Below, piece after piece: positions 1 through 8,164 of a DNA stretch of 8,955 bases. A program made the position numbers and the translations under genes. A model generated the notes under the pieces. That model was not told the DNA's origin and made no database searches. It saw only the letters and a program-made list of their open reading frames with translations. The DNA is from Opitutaceae bacterium UBA4094 (GTDB lineage Bacteria > Verrucomicrobiota > Verrucomicrobiia > Opitutales > Opitutaceae). Location of the stretch: NCBI GenBank assembly GCA_002382525.1, contig DFYA01000147.1, positions 1-8,955 of the forward strand, given 5' to 3'. The first letter of the stretch is position 1; the number at the start of each line of letters is the position of its first letter.

Positions 1-4
1 AAAC

Positions 5-94
<90 letters not shown>

Positions 95-222
95 GGTTGC
101 TGTGGACGGGCGAACGTAGAACCCGCTCGCCAAAACGGAAGCCGAAAGTGTGGCGATGTCGCGCCGGAGAACTGGAGCCGGTTTCGTCGCTTTTCTCTGT
201 GCTCACGCTCAGGGTGACGATG

Positions 223-696
223 CTATATGTTCTCGTCTTGTCCGGGAGCGAGTTCGCCGCGGTTCGCGGGCAGGTGCTTAGGTAGGAAAAAGTAATAACT
301 CATCAGCCACCAGCTGCGCGAGGCACGGTAGAACACCATCGGAAATATGATCGCGGACACACCGGCGAGCACCGCCGCGACGACACCGGAAAACGCTCCG
401 ACAAGATAGAGAATTAGGATCGGCAGGAGCACTCCAAGAATGGTCACGCCGTAGTTGAGCGTCATGGAGCCGAGGAAAAAACCTTCGTCCCGCTCGATGA
501 GCAAACCGCAGTCGGGGCACGCCGCGTTGAGCCGAAAGAGCGTGCCTTCTTTGAACAGCTTTTTGGCTCCGCAATTGGGACAGCGATGCGTGAGGCCGCG
601 GGTGACGATGAGGGTCTTGGAAACCTTCATGGGCGACTGATCGGGGGCCTCGCCGGGCGGTGGGGGAATGACACGAACTTCGCGGATAACGGGCAT
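223..696 (-). CDS. DUF983 family small zinc-ribbon-like membrane protein
   Basis: The 157-residue product has two cysteine pairs near the N-terminus, CPNCG (Cys39/Cys42) and CPDCG (Cys60/Cys63), which look like a zinc ribbon. Then come the ERDEGFFLGS stretch and two hydrophobic helices at about 81-101 and 104-123. This is the layout of the DUF983 family, inner-membrane proteins of unknown function. No role can be assigned from sequence. The start is uncertain: a TTG at 708 adds four residues, and an ATG at 630 gives 135 residues, closer to the usual family length, and begins right before the conserved part. None of the three has a Shine-Dalgarno sequence. The extra N-terminus is Pro-rich (IPPPPGEAP). 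It follows tsf on the same strand, but a strong terminator lies between, so it is probably transcribed separately. Confidence 0.85.
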   Translation of the reverse strand: MPVIREVRVIPPPPGEAPDQSPMKVSKTLIVTRGLTHRCPNCGAKKLFKEGTLFRLNAACPDCGLLIERDEGFFLGSMTLNYGVTILGVLLPILILYLVGAFSGVVAAVLAGVSAIIFPMVFYRASRSWWLMSYYFFLPKHLPANRGELAPGQDENI

Positions 697-756
697 GGCA
701 TCACGCAATCAAGCGACCGCACCGAGGAAGACAACCGTCGCCCCGGGCGTGGGCAC

Positions 757-785
757 AAAAAAGCACGCCGGCGATGCCGGCGTGC
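757..785 (-). terminator. Intrinsic terminator after rpsB-tsf
   Basis: On the minus strand a perfect 10-bp GC-rich stem (GCACGCCGGC / GCCGGCGTGC, 763-785) with a 3-nt loop is followed at once by six Ts (757-762). It lies ~30 bp past the tsf stop codon. The orientation fits only minus-strand transcripts, because no T-run follows the stem on the plus strand. Confidence 0.92.
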
Positions 786-816
786 CTTGGAAGCGGGAGC
801 GATGTCGCGCGGACCG

Positions 817-1410
817 TTACGAGCCGAGCTGGTAACGCACAAAGCGGCGCACCTGGATGTTTTCGCCGGTTTTGGCGATCGCCTCGGTGAGGACCTCTTT
901 GATGCTCTTTTCGGGTTCTTTGACGTAGGGCTGGTCGAGGAGGACGATGCCGGCGAAGAACTTCTCGATCTTGCCTTCGACGATCTTCTGCACGGCGGCG
1001 GGCGGCTTGCCGGCGACCTGGGCGGCGGCGATTTCGCGCTCGGCGTTGAGGTCAGCCTCGGGAACCTGATCACGGGTCACGTAGAGCGGGTTCGCGGCGG
1101 CGATGTGCATGCCGAGGTTGCGCACGAGGGCCTTGAAGTCGTCGTTGCGGGCGACGAAGTCGGTCTCGCAGTTGACCTCGATGAGGACGCCGACTTTGCC
1201 ACCGACGTGGATGTAGGTGTCGATGAGGCCTTCTTTGGCTTCGCGATCGGCGCGTTTGGCGGCCGAGGCGGCACCCTTCTTGCGAAGGATGGTGACGGCT
1301 TCTTCGACGTTGCCGTTGGTCTCAACAAGCGCGCGCTTGCAGTCCATGAGGCCGGCGCCCGTCTGGGAGCGCAGGTCGTTGACTTGGGAGGCGGTGATGG
1401 TGGTGCTCAT
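817..1410 (-). CDS. tsf: Translation elongation factor Ts (EF-Ts)
   Basis: EF-Ts is the cytoplasmic guanine-nucleotide exchange factor that regenerates EF-Tu-GTP during elongation. The 197-residue product starts with the UBA-like N-terminal domain and its signature TGAGLMDCKRAL (17-28). The EF-Tu-contacting TDFVARN motif follows at 83-89, and the C-terminal module ends in GENIQVRRFVRYQL. It is much shorter than the E. coli protein (~280 residues). It resembles the short form known from Thermus, with only one half of the duplicated core and no coiled-coil insertion. It starts 21 bp after the rpsB stop, so it is co-transcribed with rpsB, the usual arrangement. The upstream bases (CTCTTATTTA before ATG) contain no Shine-Dalgarno motif. 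A terminator follows, so the pyrH and frr genes often found next are not part of this operon. Confidence 0.97.
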   Translation of the reverse strand: MSTTITASQVNDLRSQTGAGLMDCKRALVETNGNVEEAVTILRKKGAASAAKRADREAKEGLIDTYIHVGGKVGVLIEVNCETDFVARNDDFKALVRNLGMHIAAANPLYVTRDQVPEADLNAEREIAAAQVAGKPPAAVQKIVEGKIEKFFAGIVLLDQPYVKEPEKSIKEVLTEAIAKTGENIQVRRFVRYQLGS

Positions 1411-1431
1411 TAAATAAGAGGCGGGGGAGGG

Positions 1432-2322
<891 letters not shown>

Positions 2323-2480
2323 GGGAGTTGATCTATGTTATCTGTTGAAACACAGGTCGGCCAACTGGGCCGCCTTGCGATCGTGAGATGAGTGTTGTGG
2401 TTGATGTTTTCCCGAACCCGGAATTGGGCGAAGGAAGGCGAGAGCACAGAGGGCGCGGAAGGGCGAGGCAAGCGCGGAGA

Positions 2481-2532
2481 AAAGGAAAGTTTTCAAAATG
2501 GCCGTTGACAGAGGGGTGTGCAAAACCATGTT
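2481..2532 (+). promoter_or_regulatory. Probable promoter of tRNA-fMet with UP-like A/T tract
   Basis: A consensus -35 box TTGACA sits at 2505-2510. After a 16-bp spacer, CATGTT (2527-2532) is the best -10 candidate, though it matches the consensus at only three positions. Directly upstream of the -35 box, 2481-2500 is rich in A and T in an otherwise GC-rich region. This is where an UP element binding the RNA polymerase alpha subunit would lie, as is typical for stable-RNA promoters. Transcription would start about 10 nt before the tRNA. The -35 box is seen directly; the -10 and UP assignments are inference. Confidence 0.5.
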
Positions 2533-2545
2533 CTCGCCCTCCCAC

Positions 2546-2626
<81 letters not shown>

Positions 2627-2633
2627 ATTTTTC

Positions 2634-2663
2634 AGCCCTTCCTTAAAACGGCAGGGCTTTTTT
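2634..2663 (+). terminator. Intrinsic terminator of tRNA-fMet
   Basis: AGCCCT (2634-2639) pairs with AGGGCT (2653-2658). The stem can be extended past one T/C mismatch by CC/GG. A run of six Ts (2658-2663) overlaps and follows the stem. It begins 8 nt after the tRNA's CCA end and works only for plus-strand transcription, so the tRNA is probably a single-gene unit. Confidence 0.88.
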
Positions 2664-3065
2664 ATGAGCCGGTTGCGGGGAGTGTGAGAGTTGCGACAAC
2701 AACGAGCTAATTAGAGAGGTGTCGGCATGCCCGTCGTTCACGGGGTTTTGAGGAGTGGATCTCGCGCGATGGCCTGAAAGTTCGCCGCAGGCCGCGAGCA
2801 CCGATTTAGCCGCGGGTGGGTTTTGCAGCTCTGCGGCAAAATGGCAGCCGTTTGCTGGGTGCGCGCAGCCTGTATCTGCAAGATGGGGGCAAATTCGCGC
2901 CGAATTTGCAGCGGGAGTCGCAACGACGCTTGCGCGGGACTGGGCTCCCTGCCGGTGTGGTGGAGTGGACTGCCTTTTTTCCGACGATGCAGCCCGGCAT
3001 ATCCTTCGGGGCGATGAGACTCCTAGCCGGGAGACGGCATCGGCGACAAACGTGGACCTTCCTTA
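2664..3065 (+). other. Non-coding stretch / leader of the signalling operon
   Basis: About 400 bp between the tRNA terminator and the hybrid kinase gene contain no reading frame that looks like a real protein. A frame at 2755-3066 (GTG start, 103 codons) ends in TAATG at the kinase start. However, its codon choice (TTA, GTA, AGA, GCT, mixed third bases) is unlike the flanking genes and its product resembles nothing I know. Besides the perfect inverted repeat at 2889-2909, a 6-bp hairpin TTTTGC/GCAAAA (2821-2841, 9-nt loop) is visible. The kinase promoter must lie here or in the terminator region, but I cannot point to clear -35/-10 boxes. Confidence 0.5.
2889..2909. repeat. Perfect 9-bp inverted repeat, 3-bp spacer (possible operator or RNA hairpin)
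   Basis: GCAAATTCG (2889-2897) and its exact reverse complement CGAATTTGC (2901-2909) flank CGC. The arms are A/T-rich within a GC-rich region. No T-run follows on either strand, so this is not an intrinsic terminator. It lies ~155 bp before the hybrid kinase start. It could be a binding site for a dimeric regulator or a leader hairpin. The symmetry is plain; the function is inference. Confidence 0.6.
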
Positions 3066-5690
3066 ATGACCTCTTTCGCCGCGAATTTTTTACCGCCCGA
3101 TCCGCTGCTGGACCTGCGACAACGGTCGAGTTCGGCTACGCCGACACGGGTGCTGGTAGTGGACGACACGGCTTCGATCCACGAAGACTTCCGCAAAATT
3201 CTGCGCTCGACCAAATCCATCCACACCGTGCTCGCCGAGCTTCACGGCGCTCGCCCGGTGGTCGAGGATCCCGTGTTCGAGGTGACGTGTGTGCATCAGG
3301 GCCAGGACGGGTTCGCCGCAGTTCAGGAATCGGTGCGAAATGCGCGCCCGTTTGCGGTGGCGTTCGTGGACATGCGCATGCCTCCCGGGTGGGACGGCGT
3401 GGAAACGATCGCGCGCCTGTGGAGCGTGGATCCGGATCTCCAAGTGGTGCTTTGCACCGCGTATTCGGATTATTCTTGGGCCGAGATCACCCAACGGCTC
3501 GGCGTCTCCGACCGGCTCGTGATTCTCAAGAAGCCGTTCGATGTTATCGAGGTGTTGCACCTCGCCCACGTCATGGCTGAAAAGCGGGGGCTGCTTGAAC
3601 GCTTGCGGGGTCACATGGCGAACCTCGAGCAGACCGTGGCGCAGCGGACGCGGGAGTTGATCGGCGCCCAAGCGCAACTGTTGGCGGACATCGCGCGGCG
3701 CAAACAGGTGGAGTTGGAATTGCGCAAGCTGTCGCGTGCTGTCGATCAGAGCCCGGTTTCGATCGTGATCACCGACACCTCGGGCACGATCGACTATGTC
3801 AATCCGCGGTTCTGCGCGCTGACGGGCTACGGATTGGAGGAGGTGCGAGGTAAAAACGCGCGCATACTCAAGTCGGGCGAGATGCCGGTCGCGGTTTACC
3901 GGGAGCTTTGGGCCGTGATCACCGGTGGCGATGAATGGAGCGGGCGGCTCCACAACAAGAAGAAGAACGGAGAACGGTATTGGGAATCGGCGGTGATCTC
4001 GCCGATCCGTAACGAGGCTGGCGACATCACGCACTTCGTCGCGGTCAAAGAGGACATCACCGAAAAAAAGAAGGCGGAGACGGCGTTGCGTGAATCCGAG
4101 GAACGCCACCGGAGTCTGTTCGAACGCTCGCTGGAGTGCATGTTTGTCCACGATTTCGAGGGCCGGCTCCTCGATCTCAATCCGGCGGCGTTCGCGCTGT
4201 TGGGCTACGGGCGCGAAGAACTGGCTTCGCTGACGTTGGCGTCCTTGCTGCCGCCGGCGGACGTTCCCCGGGCTCGGGCCGTGGTCGAGACCGTAAGATC
4301 GGTCGGAGCACAAGCCGGGGTGACGGAGTTCATGCTGGTCCGCTGCGACAAGAGTCTGGTCCCTGTTGAGACCAAGTCGTCCCTGGTGATGAGGGAGGGA
4401 CGGCCCTACGCGGTGCAGACGATGGCGCGTGATATCACCGAACGACGGCGAGCGGACGACGCCATGCGCTCCCAGTTGGTGTTGCGGGAACGGTTGGCCA
4501 AGATCGCCGCCAACGCGCCCGGTATCATCTACACGTTTCGCCTGCGGGCGGATGGTTCGAGTTGTATGCCCTACGCCAGCCCGATGATCGCCGAGTTGTT
4601 CGGGGTGCAGCCGGCGGACTGGACCGAAGATGCGGCGCCTTTCTTCGAGCTCGTCCCGTCGGACGAACGCGCCCTGCTTCGTGCCTCGATCGCGGAGTCC
4701 GCCCGCACCATGGCGAGTTGGCGTGCCGAGTTCCAGGTGCAACATCCGGCAAAGGGCCTGCTCTGGATCGAGGGCCAGGCGACCCCGGAGCGCGAGCCCG
4801 ATGGGGGCACCCTTTGGCACGGGTTCATGAGCGACATCAGCGAGCGCAAGCGCACCGCCCGCGAATTGGTCGAGCACAAGGACGGCGAGGAACGCTCGCG
4901 TCGTGCGCTTGAACAAGAGCGGGAGCTGAACTTGGTGAAGAGCCGGTTCGTGAGCCTGGTTTCGCACGAGTTCCGGTCTCCGTTGTGCGTGATCAACATG
5001 GCCGCCGCATTGATGGCGGATTATTTGGAAAGGATGACCGCCGAGGAGAGATCCGGAAACATCCGGCAAATCCAGCGGGCGGTCGCGCGCATGACGCAGA
5101 TGATGGAGGACCTGCTACTTCACGAAAAAATGAACTGCGGGAAAATCGAGAACACGCCCGACTGTCTCGACCTGGAGCTGTTGTGTAGCGGCCTGGCGGA
5201 GGAGTTCCCGAACCGGCGCGAGATGATCGACTGCGTCATCGCTCCGGAGGCCAGCCACGCCTTTGTGGACGAACGCATCTTGCTTCACATCTTGGGAAAT
5301 CTCGTCGGTAACGCGGTCAAGTATTCCGCCGACGAACAGCGGGTGATGCTCTCGGTGAAACGTGTCGCCCCCGTGGGCGTCGCCAACGGTGCGGATTGGC
5401 TCCTGTTCGAGGTGAGCGACTCGGGAATCGGGATCCCGGAGGCCGATCTGGAGAACATTTTTCAGACCTTCCACCGATCGAACAATGTAGGCAACCGCCC
5501 CGGAACCGGCATGGGCTTGGCGATCGTGAAGCAGTTCGTCGACCTGCTTGAGGGAATGATCGAGGTGGATAGCCGCGTGGACCAGGGCACGAGGGTGCGC
5601 GTCTTCCTGCCTATCGCGTATTCGATCGACGAATACAGCGCGGGGTCTGAAAACGACGCGCCCCTGCGGGATCCGTTTCCCGACCTATGA
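3066..5690 (+). CDS. Hybrid sensor histidine kinase, REC-PAS-PAS-PAS-HisKA-HATPase
   Basis: This 874-residue multidomain kinase probably works in the cytoplasm; no signal peptide or membrane helix is visible. Residues 28-165 are a receiver domain with acidic pair Asp33/Asp34, phosphoacceptor Asp102 (FVDMRMPPGWDG), Thr131 and Lys156. It carries an insertion after the first helix (about 53-72), a trait of the 'IHEDFRKIL' receivers found at the front of other hybrid kinases. A helical linker follows (165-221). Three PAS domains then lie at about 222-338, 347-463 and 476-598, the first two ending in DITEKKKAE and DITERRRAD. The kinase core has H-box SHEFRSPL (His634), N-box GNAVKYS (Asn749), G1 DSGIGI (Asp785) and G2 GTGMGLAI (from Gly813), all intact, so it should autophosphorylate. 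The PAS ligands are unknown. Its stop overlaps the next start (ATGA), so the two are translationally coupled. No Shine-Dalgarno motif precedes the ATG. Confidence 0.93.
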   Translation: MTSFAANFLPPDPLLDLRQRSSSATPTRVLVVDDTASIHEDFRKILRSTKSIHTVLAELHGARPVVEDPVFEVTCVHQGQDGFAAVQESVRNARPFAVAFVDMRMPPGWDGVETIARLWSVDPDLQVVLCTAYSDYSWAEITQRLGVSDRLVILKKPFDVIEVLHLAHVMAEKRGLLERLRGHMANLEQTVAQRTRELIGAQAQLLADIARRKQVELELRKLSRAVDQSPVSIVITDTSGTIDYVNPRFCALTGYGLEEVRGKNARILKSGEMPVAVYRELWAVITGGDEWSGRLHNKKKNGERYWESAVISPIRNEAGDITHFVAVKEDITEKKKAETALRESEERHRSLFERSLECMFVHDFEGRLLDLNPAAFALLGYGREELASLTLASLLPPADVPRARAVVETVRSVGAQAGVTEFMLVRCDKSLVPVETKSSLVMREGRPYAVQTMARDITERRRADDAMRSQLVLRERLAKIAANAPGIIYTFRLRADGSSCMPYASPMIAELFGVQPADWTEDAAPFFELVPSDERALLRASIAESARTMASWRAEFQVQHPAKGLLWIEGQATPEREPDGGTLWHGFMSDISERKRTARELVEHKDGEERSRRALEQERELNLVKSRFVSLVSHEFRSPLCVINMAAALMADYLERMTAEERSGNIRQIQRAVARMTQMMEDLLLHEKMNCGKIENTPDCLDLELLCSGLAEEFPNRREMIDCVIAPEASHAFVDERILLHILGNLVGNAVKYSADEQRVMLSVKRVAPVGVANGADWLLFEVSDSGIGIPEADLENIFQTFHRSNNVGNRPGTGMGLAIVKQFVDLLEGMIEVDSRVDQGTRVRVFLPIAYSIDEYSAGSENDAPLRDPFPDL

Positions 5691-6769
5691 ACAGGATACT
5701 CGTCATTGAAGATGACCAGGCGATGCGGGGCCAGATGGCCCAGGTGTTGCGCTTCGAGGGGTTCGAGCCGATCGAGGCGGCCAACGGAAAGCTCGGGGTC
5801 GAGTATGCGCTGAGCGCTGCGCCCGATCTGATCCTTTGCGACATCATGATGCCGGAGTTGGACGGTTTCGGCGTTCTCCAGAAGCTTCGCGACAACCCGC
5901 GCACGGCGACGACACCGTTCATCTTCATCACCGCCCTGGCCGCAAACCACCAGCGCCGCCACGGCATGGAGGAGGGGGCCGACGATTATATCGTCAAGCC
6001 GTTCAACCCCAAGACGCTCATCCAATCGGTGCGACGCCGTCTGGAAAAACGGCAGCGTCAGCTCGAGGAAGCGCGCCGCAGGACCGACGAAGTCAGCCTG
6101 GCGGTCGCCGCGTCCGTGCCCGCGGAGGTCATGGAAACGCTGCACCACATAACGACCGTCACCGATCTGCTCGCGATGAGTCCCGGCAAAGGGACTGCCC
6201 AGATAGGGGAGGCGCAGCGGGCGATCACGCGGGCGTCCGACCGGTTGCGTCGGATGATGAAACGGTTGCATCTCTACGGACAGCTCGCGCAACTCGACGC
6301 CCCTCGCTCCGACGTGAGACCCGCCGACGAGACCGCGTTGTTAGGCCCCGAAGTCGAGCGCGCGGCTCGAGAGGTCTGCCGAAGTTGGAATCGGAATTCC
6401 GATTTGGTGATCGCATGGGAAACGACGCGCCTCCCTCTGAGGCAGGAATACCTGTTGCAGGTGGTCGAGGAACTCGTGGAGAACGCCTGCAAGTTTTCCC
6501 CGGTGTCTACCGCGATCGAGGTCACCGGCCGGAGCTTGGGCGGCGCTTACCTGCTGACGGTGATAAACCGCGGCGTAGGCATGACCTCGGATCAGATCGC
6601 GAGCATCGGTGCTTTCCAGCAGTTTGGGGCGGAGGGCAAGCGGCCGCCGGGACTGGGCCTCGGTCTGGCACTGACGCAAGGAATTGCCCGGCTGCACGGC
6701 TTCGACTTTTCCCTGCAGTCCGATGGCGGCGTCACCACCGCCTCGGTGCGCATTCCGCTCGAAGCGTAA
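5687..6769 (+). CDS. Response regulator with degenerate histidine-kinase module (REC-DHp-HATPase)
   Basis: The 360-residue product begins with a complete receiver domain: Asp9/Asp10, phosphoacceptor Asp52 (CDIMMPELDG), Thr82 and Lys104 (VKPF). A helix (about 115-140) leads to a kinase-like dimerisation helix. There the usual SLPHELRTPL-type H-box reads SVPAEVMETL, so the phospho-accepting His is Ala146. Two His (153/154) sit further along the same helix. The ATP-binding part keeps the N-box (Asn266 in ENACKFS) and G2 box (GLGLGLAL, from 322), but G1 reads NRGVGM, with Asn294 in place of the Asp that contacts adenine. There is no DNA-binding domain, so its output is not direct transcription control. 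It overlaps the upstream kinase gene by 4 bp and is the likely recipient of its phosphate. Whether the module still binds ATP or serves as a phosphorylation-controlled partner is open. Confidence 0.9.
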   Translation: MNRILVIEDDQAMRGQMAQVLRFEGFEPIEAANGKLGVEYALSAAPDLILCDIMMPELDGFGVLQKLRDNPRTATTPFIFITALAANHQRRHGMEEGADDYIVKPFNPKTLIQSVRRRLEKRQRQLEEARRRTDEVSLAVAASVPAEVMETLHHITTVTDLLAMSPGKGTAQIGEAQRAITRASDRLRRMMKRLHLYGQLAQLDAPRSDVRPADETALLGPEVERAAREVCRSWNRNSDLVIAWETTRLPLRQEYLLQVVEELVENACKFSPVSTAIEVTGRSLGGAYLLTVINRGVGMTSDQIASIGAFQQFGAEGKRPPGLGLGLALTQGIARLHGFDFSLQSDGGVTTASVRIPLEA

Positions 6770-6818
6770 GCGGTTTCGCTGAAAATGATCGGCTGACGTT
6801 AAGAGCGGCCACAGCGGA

Positions 6819-8120
6819 TCACTTCTGCAGGCGCATGATCTCGGCGGGGGCGCGTCCGCTTTTCAGCAGGGCGGCCATGGTTATCATCGCGGGGTCGATG
6901 TGCGTGAAGAAACGCCGGTAGGATTTGCAGAGGTAGCTGAGCCCGGGTTCGCCGTCGGGTGTATGGGCGAAGCGGTGTTTGGGGCAGTCGCCGTTGCAGG
7001 CAAACTTCACCGGACATTCACGGCAGTAGCGGGGCAACGTGGTCGCCTTTTCGTCGCCGAACTTTTTCTGGCGTGCGGAATCGGCGAGTTGAGCCAAAGG
7101 CGTTTCGCGGAGGTTTCCCAGTCGATACTCAGGATACACGTAGTGATCGCACGAATACACGTCGCCGTTGTGTTCCACCGCAAGGGCGCGTCCGCAGGTC
7201 TCGGCAAACACGCACGCGCCGCCGGGGGCGCCGACCCACTTCGCGAGGGCGCTGTCGAAGTGTTGCACAAATACCCGGCCGACGTCGCGCCGCACCCACT
7301 CGTCGAAGATCGTGCACAGGAAGGCGCCGAACTCGGCGGGGCGCACGCTCCACGGGGTGACGCGTGCCGCCGAGGCGTCGGCGTCGTCGGCGCCCCCTGC
7401 GCGGAGCGGGTCGGGCGGCGAGGCGAGGGTGAGGCCATGTGCCGCCGGGCCGGTTTCCGGCGCGCGTTCCACAATGGGAATAAATTGGATGTAGCCGGAG
7501 CCGTGTTTTCGAAGGAACCGATAAACCTCCAGTGCCTGCGGAGCGTTTTTGCGATGGACGGTGGTGAGGGTGTTGAACTCGACCTTGTGTTTTTTGAGCA
7601 CATCCATGCCCGCCATCACGCGGTCGAAGGTCGGGCGTTGTCCGCGATCCACGCGGTAAGCGTCGTGCAGCGCGCGCGGGCCGTCGATGCTGATGCCGAC
7701 GAGAAAACCTTCGTCGGCGAGGAAGCGTCCCCAGTCGTCGTCGAGCAACGTGCCGTTGGTTTGAAAGGCGTTCTCGATGGTTTTGCCGTTGGCGTAGCGT
7801 TTTTGAAGGGCGACGGCCTCGCGGAAAAAATCGACGCCCATCAGCGTGGGTTCGCCGCCTTGCCAGGCGAAGCTGACAACGGGGCCCGGTTGCGCGGCGA
7901 TGTAGTCGCGCACGTAGGTTTCCAGGAGCGCGCGCGGCATGCGCATGACGTCGGTGGGTCCGCGCGGGTAGAGTTTTTCCTTTTCCAGGTAGAAGCAGTA
8001 ATGGCAGTCGAGGTTGCACCGCGATCCGCTGGGCTTGGTCATCACATGGAAGGGCGCGCGTGCTTGCGGCGGGCGCTGCGGCGCGGCTGCGGACGGGGCG
8101 GAGGAGGGGGCGTCGATCAT
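6819..8120 (-). CDS. Anaerobic sulfatase-maturating enzyme (radical SAM/SPASM)
   Basis: Enzymes of this family convert an active-site Cys or Ser of type I sulfatases into C-alpha-formylglycine without oxygen, using S-adenosylmethionine and three 4Fe-4S clusters. The 433-residue product has the radical-SAM motif CNLDCHYC (Cys35/39/42) and the SAM-binding QGGEPT (87-92). The SPASM domain has eight cysteines at 303, 309, 324, 366, 369, 375, 379 and 398. Their spacing nearly matches that of the characterised clostridial enzyme as I recall it. Asp325 directly after Cys324 (SCDHY) corresponds to the proposed catalytic base. A low-complexity insertion (about 219-253, GGADDADA) looks like a surface loop. 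The ATG at 8120 is chosen because FHVMTKP, which begins the domain, is already conserved before Met27; residues 1-22 are a Pro/Ala-rich extension. It lies 44 bp after the AraC gene. No sulfatase is in the window, so the substrate is unknown. Confidence 0.93.
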   Translation of the reverse strand: MIDAPSSAPSAAAPQRPPQARAPFHVMTKPSGSRCNLDCHYCFYLEKEKLYPRGPTDVMRMPRALLETYVRDYIAAQPGPVVSFAWQGGEPTLMGVDFFREAVALQKRYANGKTIENAFQTNGTLLDDDWGRFLADEGFLVGISIDGPRALHDAYRVDRGQRPTFDRVMAGMDVLKKHKVEFNTLTTVHRKNAPQALEVYRFLRKHGSGYIQFIPIVERAPETGPAAHGLTLASPPDPLRAGGADDADASAARVTPWSVRPAEFGAFLCTIFDEWVRRDVGRVFVQHFDSALAKWVGAPGGACVFAETCGRALAVEHNGDVYSCDHYVYPEYRLGNLRETPLAQLADSARQKKFGDEKATTLPRYCRECPVKFACNGDCPKHRFAHTPDGEPGLSYLCKSYRRFFTHIDPAMITMAALLKSGRAPAEIMRLQK

Positions 8121-8164
8121 CGGGCTCGGCCGCTATCTACGGACGCATCGGGCGAGCGGACAAC

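Noticed and set aside
586..1413. Plus-strand open frame (275 codons) over tsf
   Set aside because: It is an antisense shadow of tsf with a Gly/Asp/Val-rich product and no family motif.
2664..3065. A riboswitch (for example a cyclic-di-GMP type) in the kinase leader
   Set aside because: I looked for the GCACAGGGCAAACC-like core and other known riboswitch cores and saw none. Only simple hairpins are present.
2755..3066. Plus-strand 103-codon frame from GTG ending in TAATG at the kinase start, as if translationally coupled
   Set aside because: Its third-base usage is mixed and unlike the neighbouring genes, the product has no recognisable motif, and the start has no usable signal. The overlap may be chance. 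Conservation in relatives would revive it.
3090..5069. Long minus-strand open frame (659 codons) inside the hybrid kinase
   Set aside because: It is the antisense shadow of a GC-rich coding gene. The product is Arg/His-rich without domains, while the sense strand has complete kinase motifs.
6770..6818. A bidirectional terminator between the convergent regulator and maturase genes
   Set aside because: Only a 4-bp AGCG/CGCT hairpin without a T-run is visible, too weak to call.
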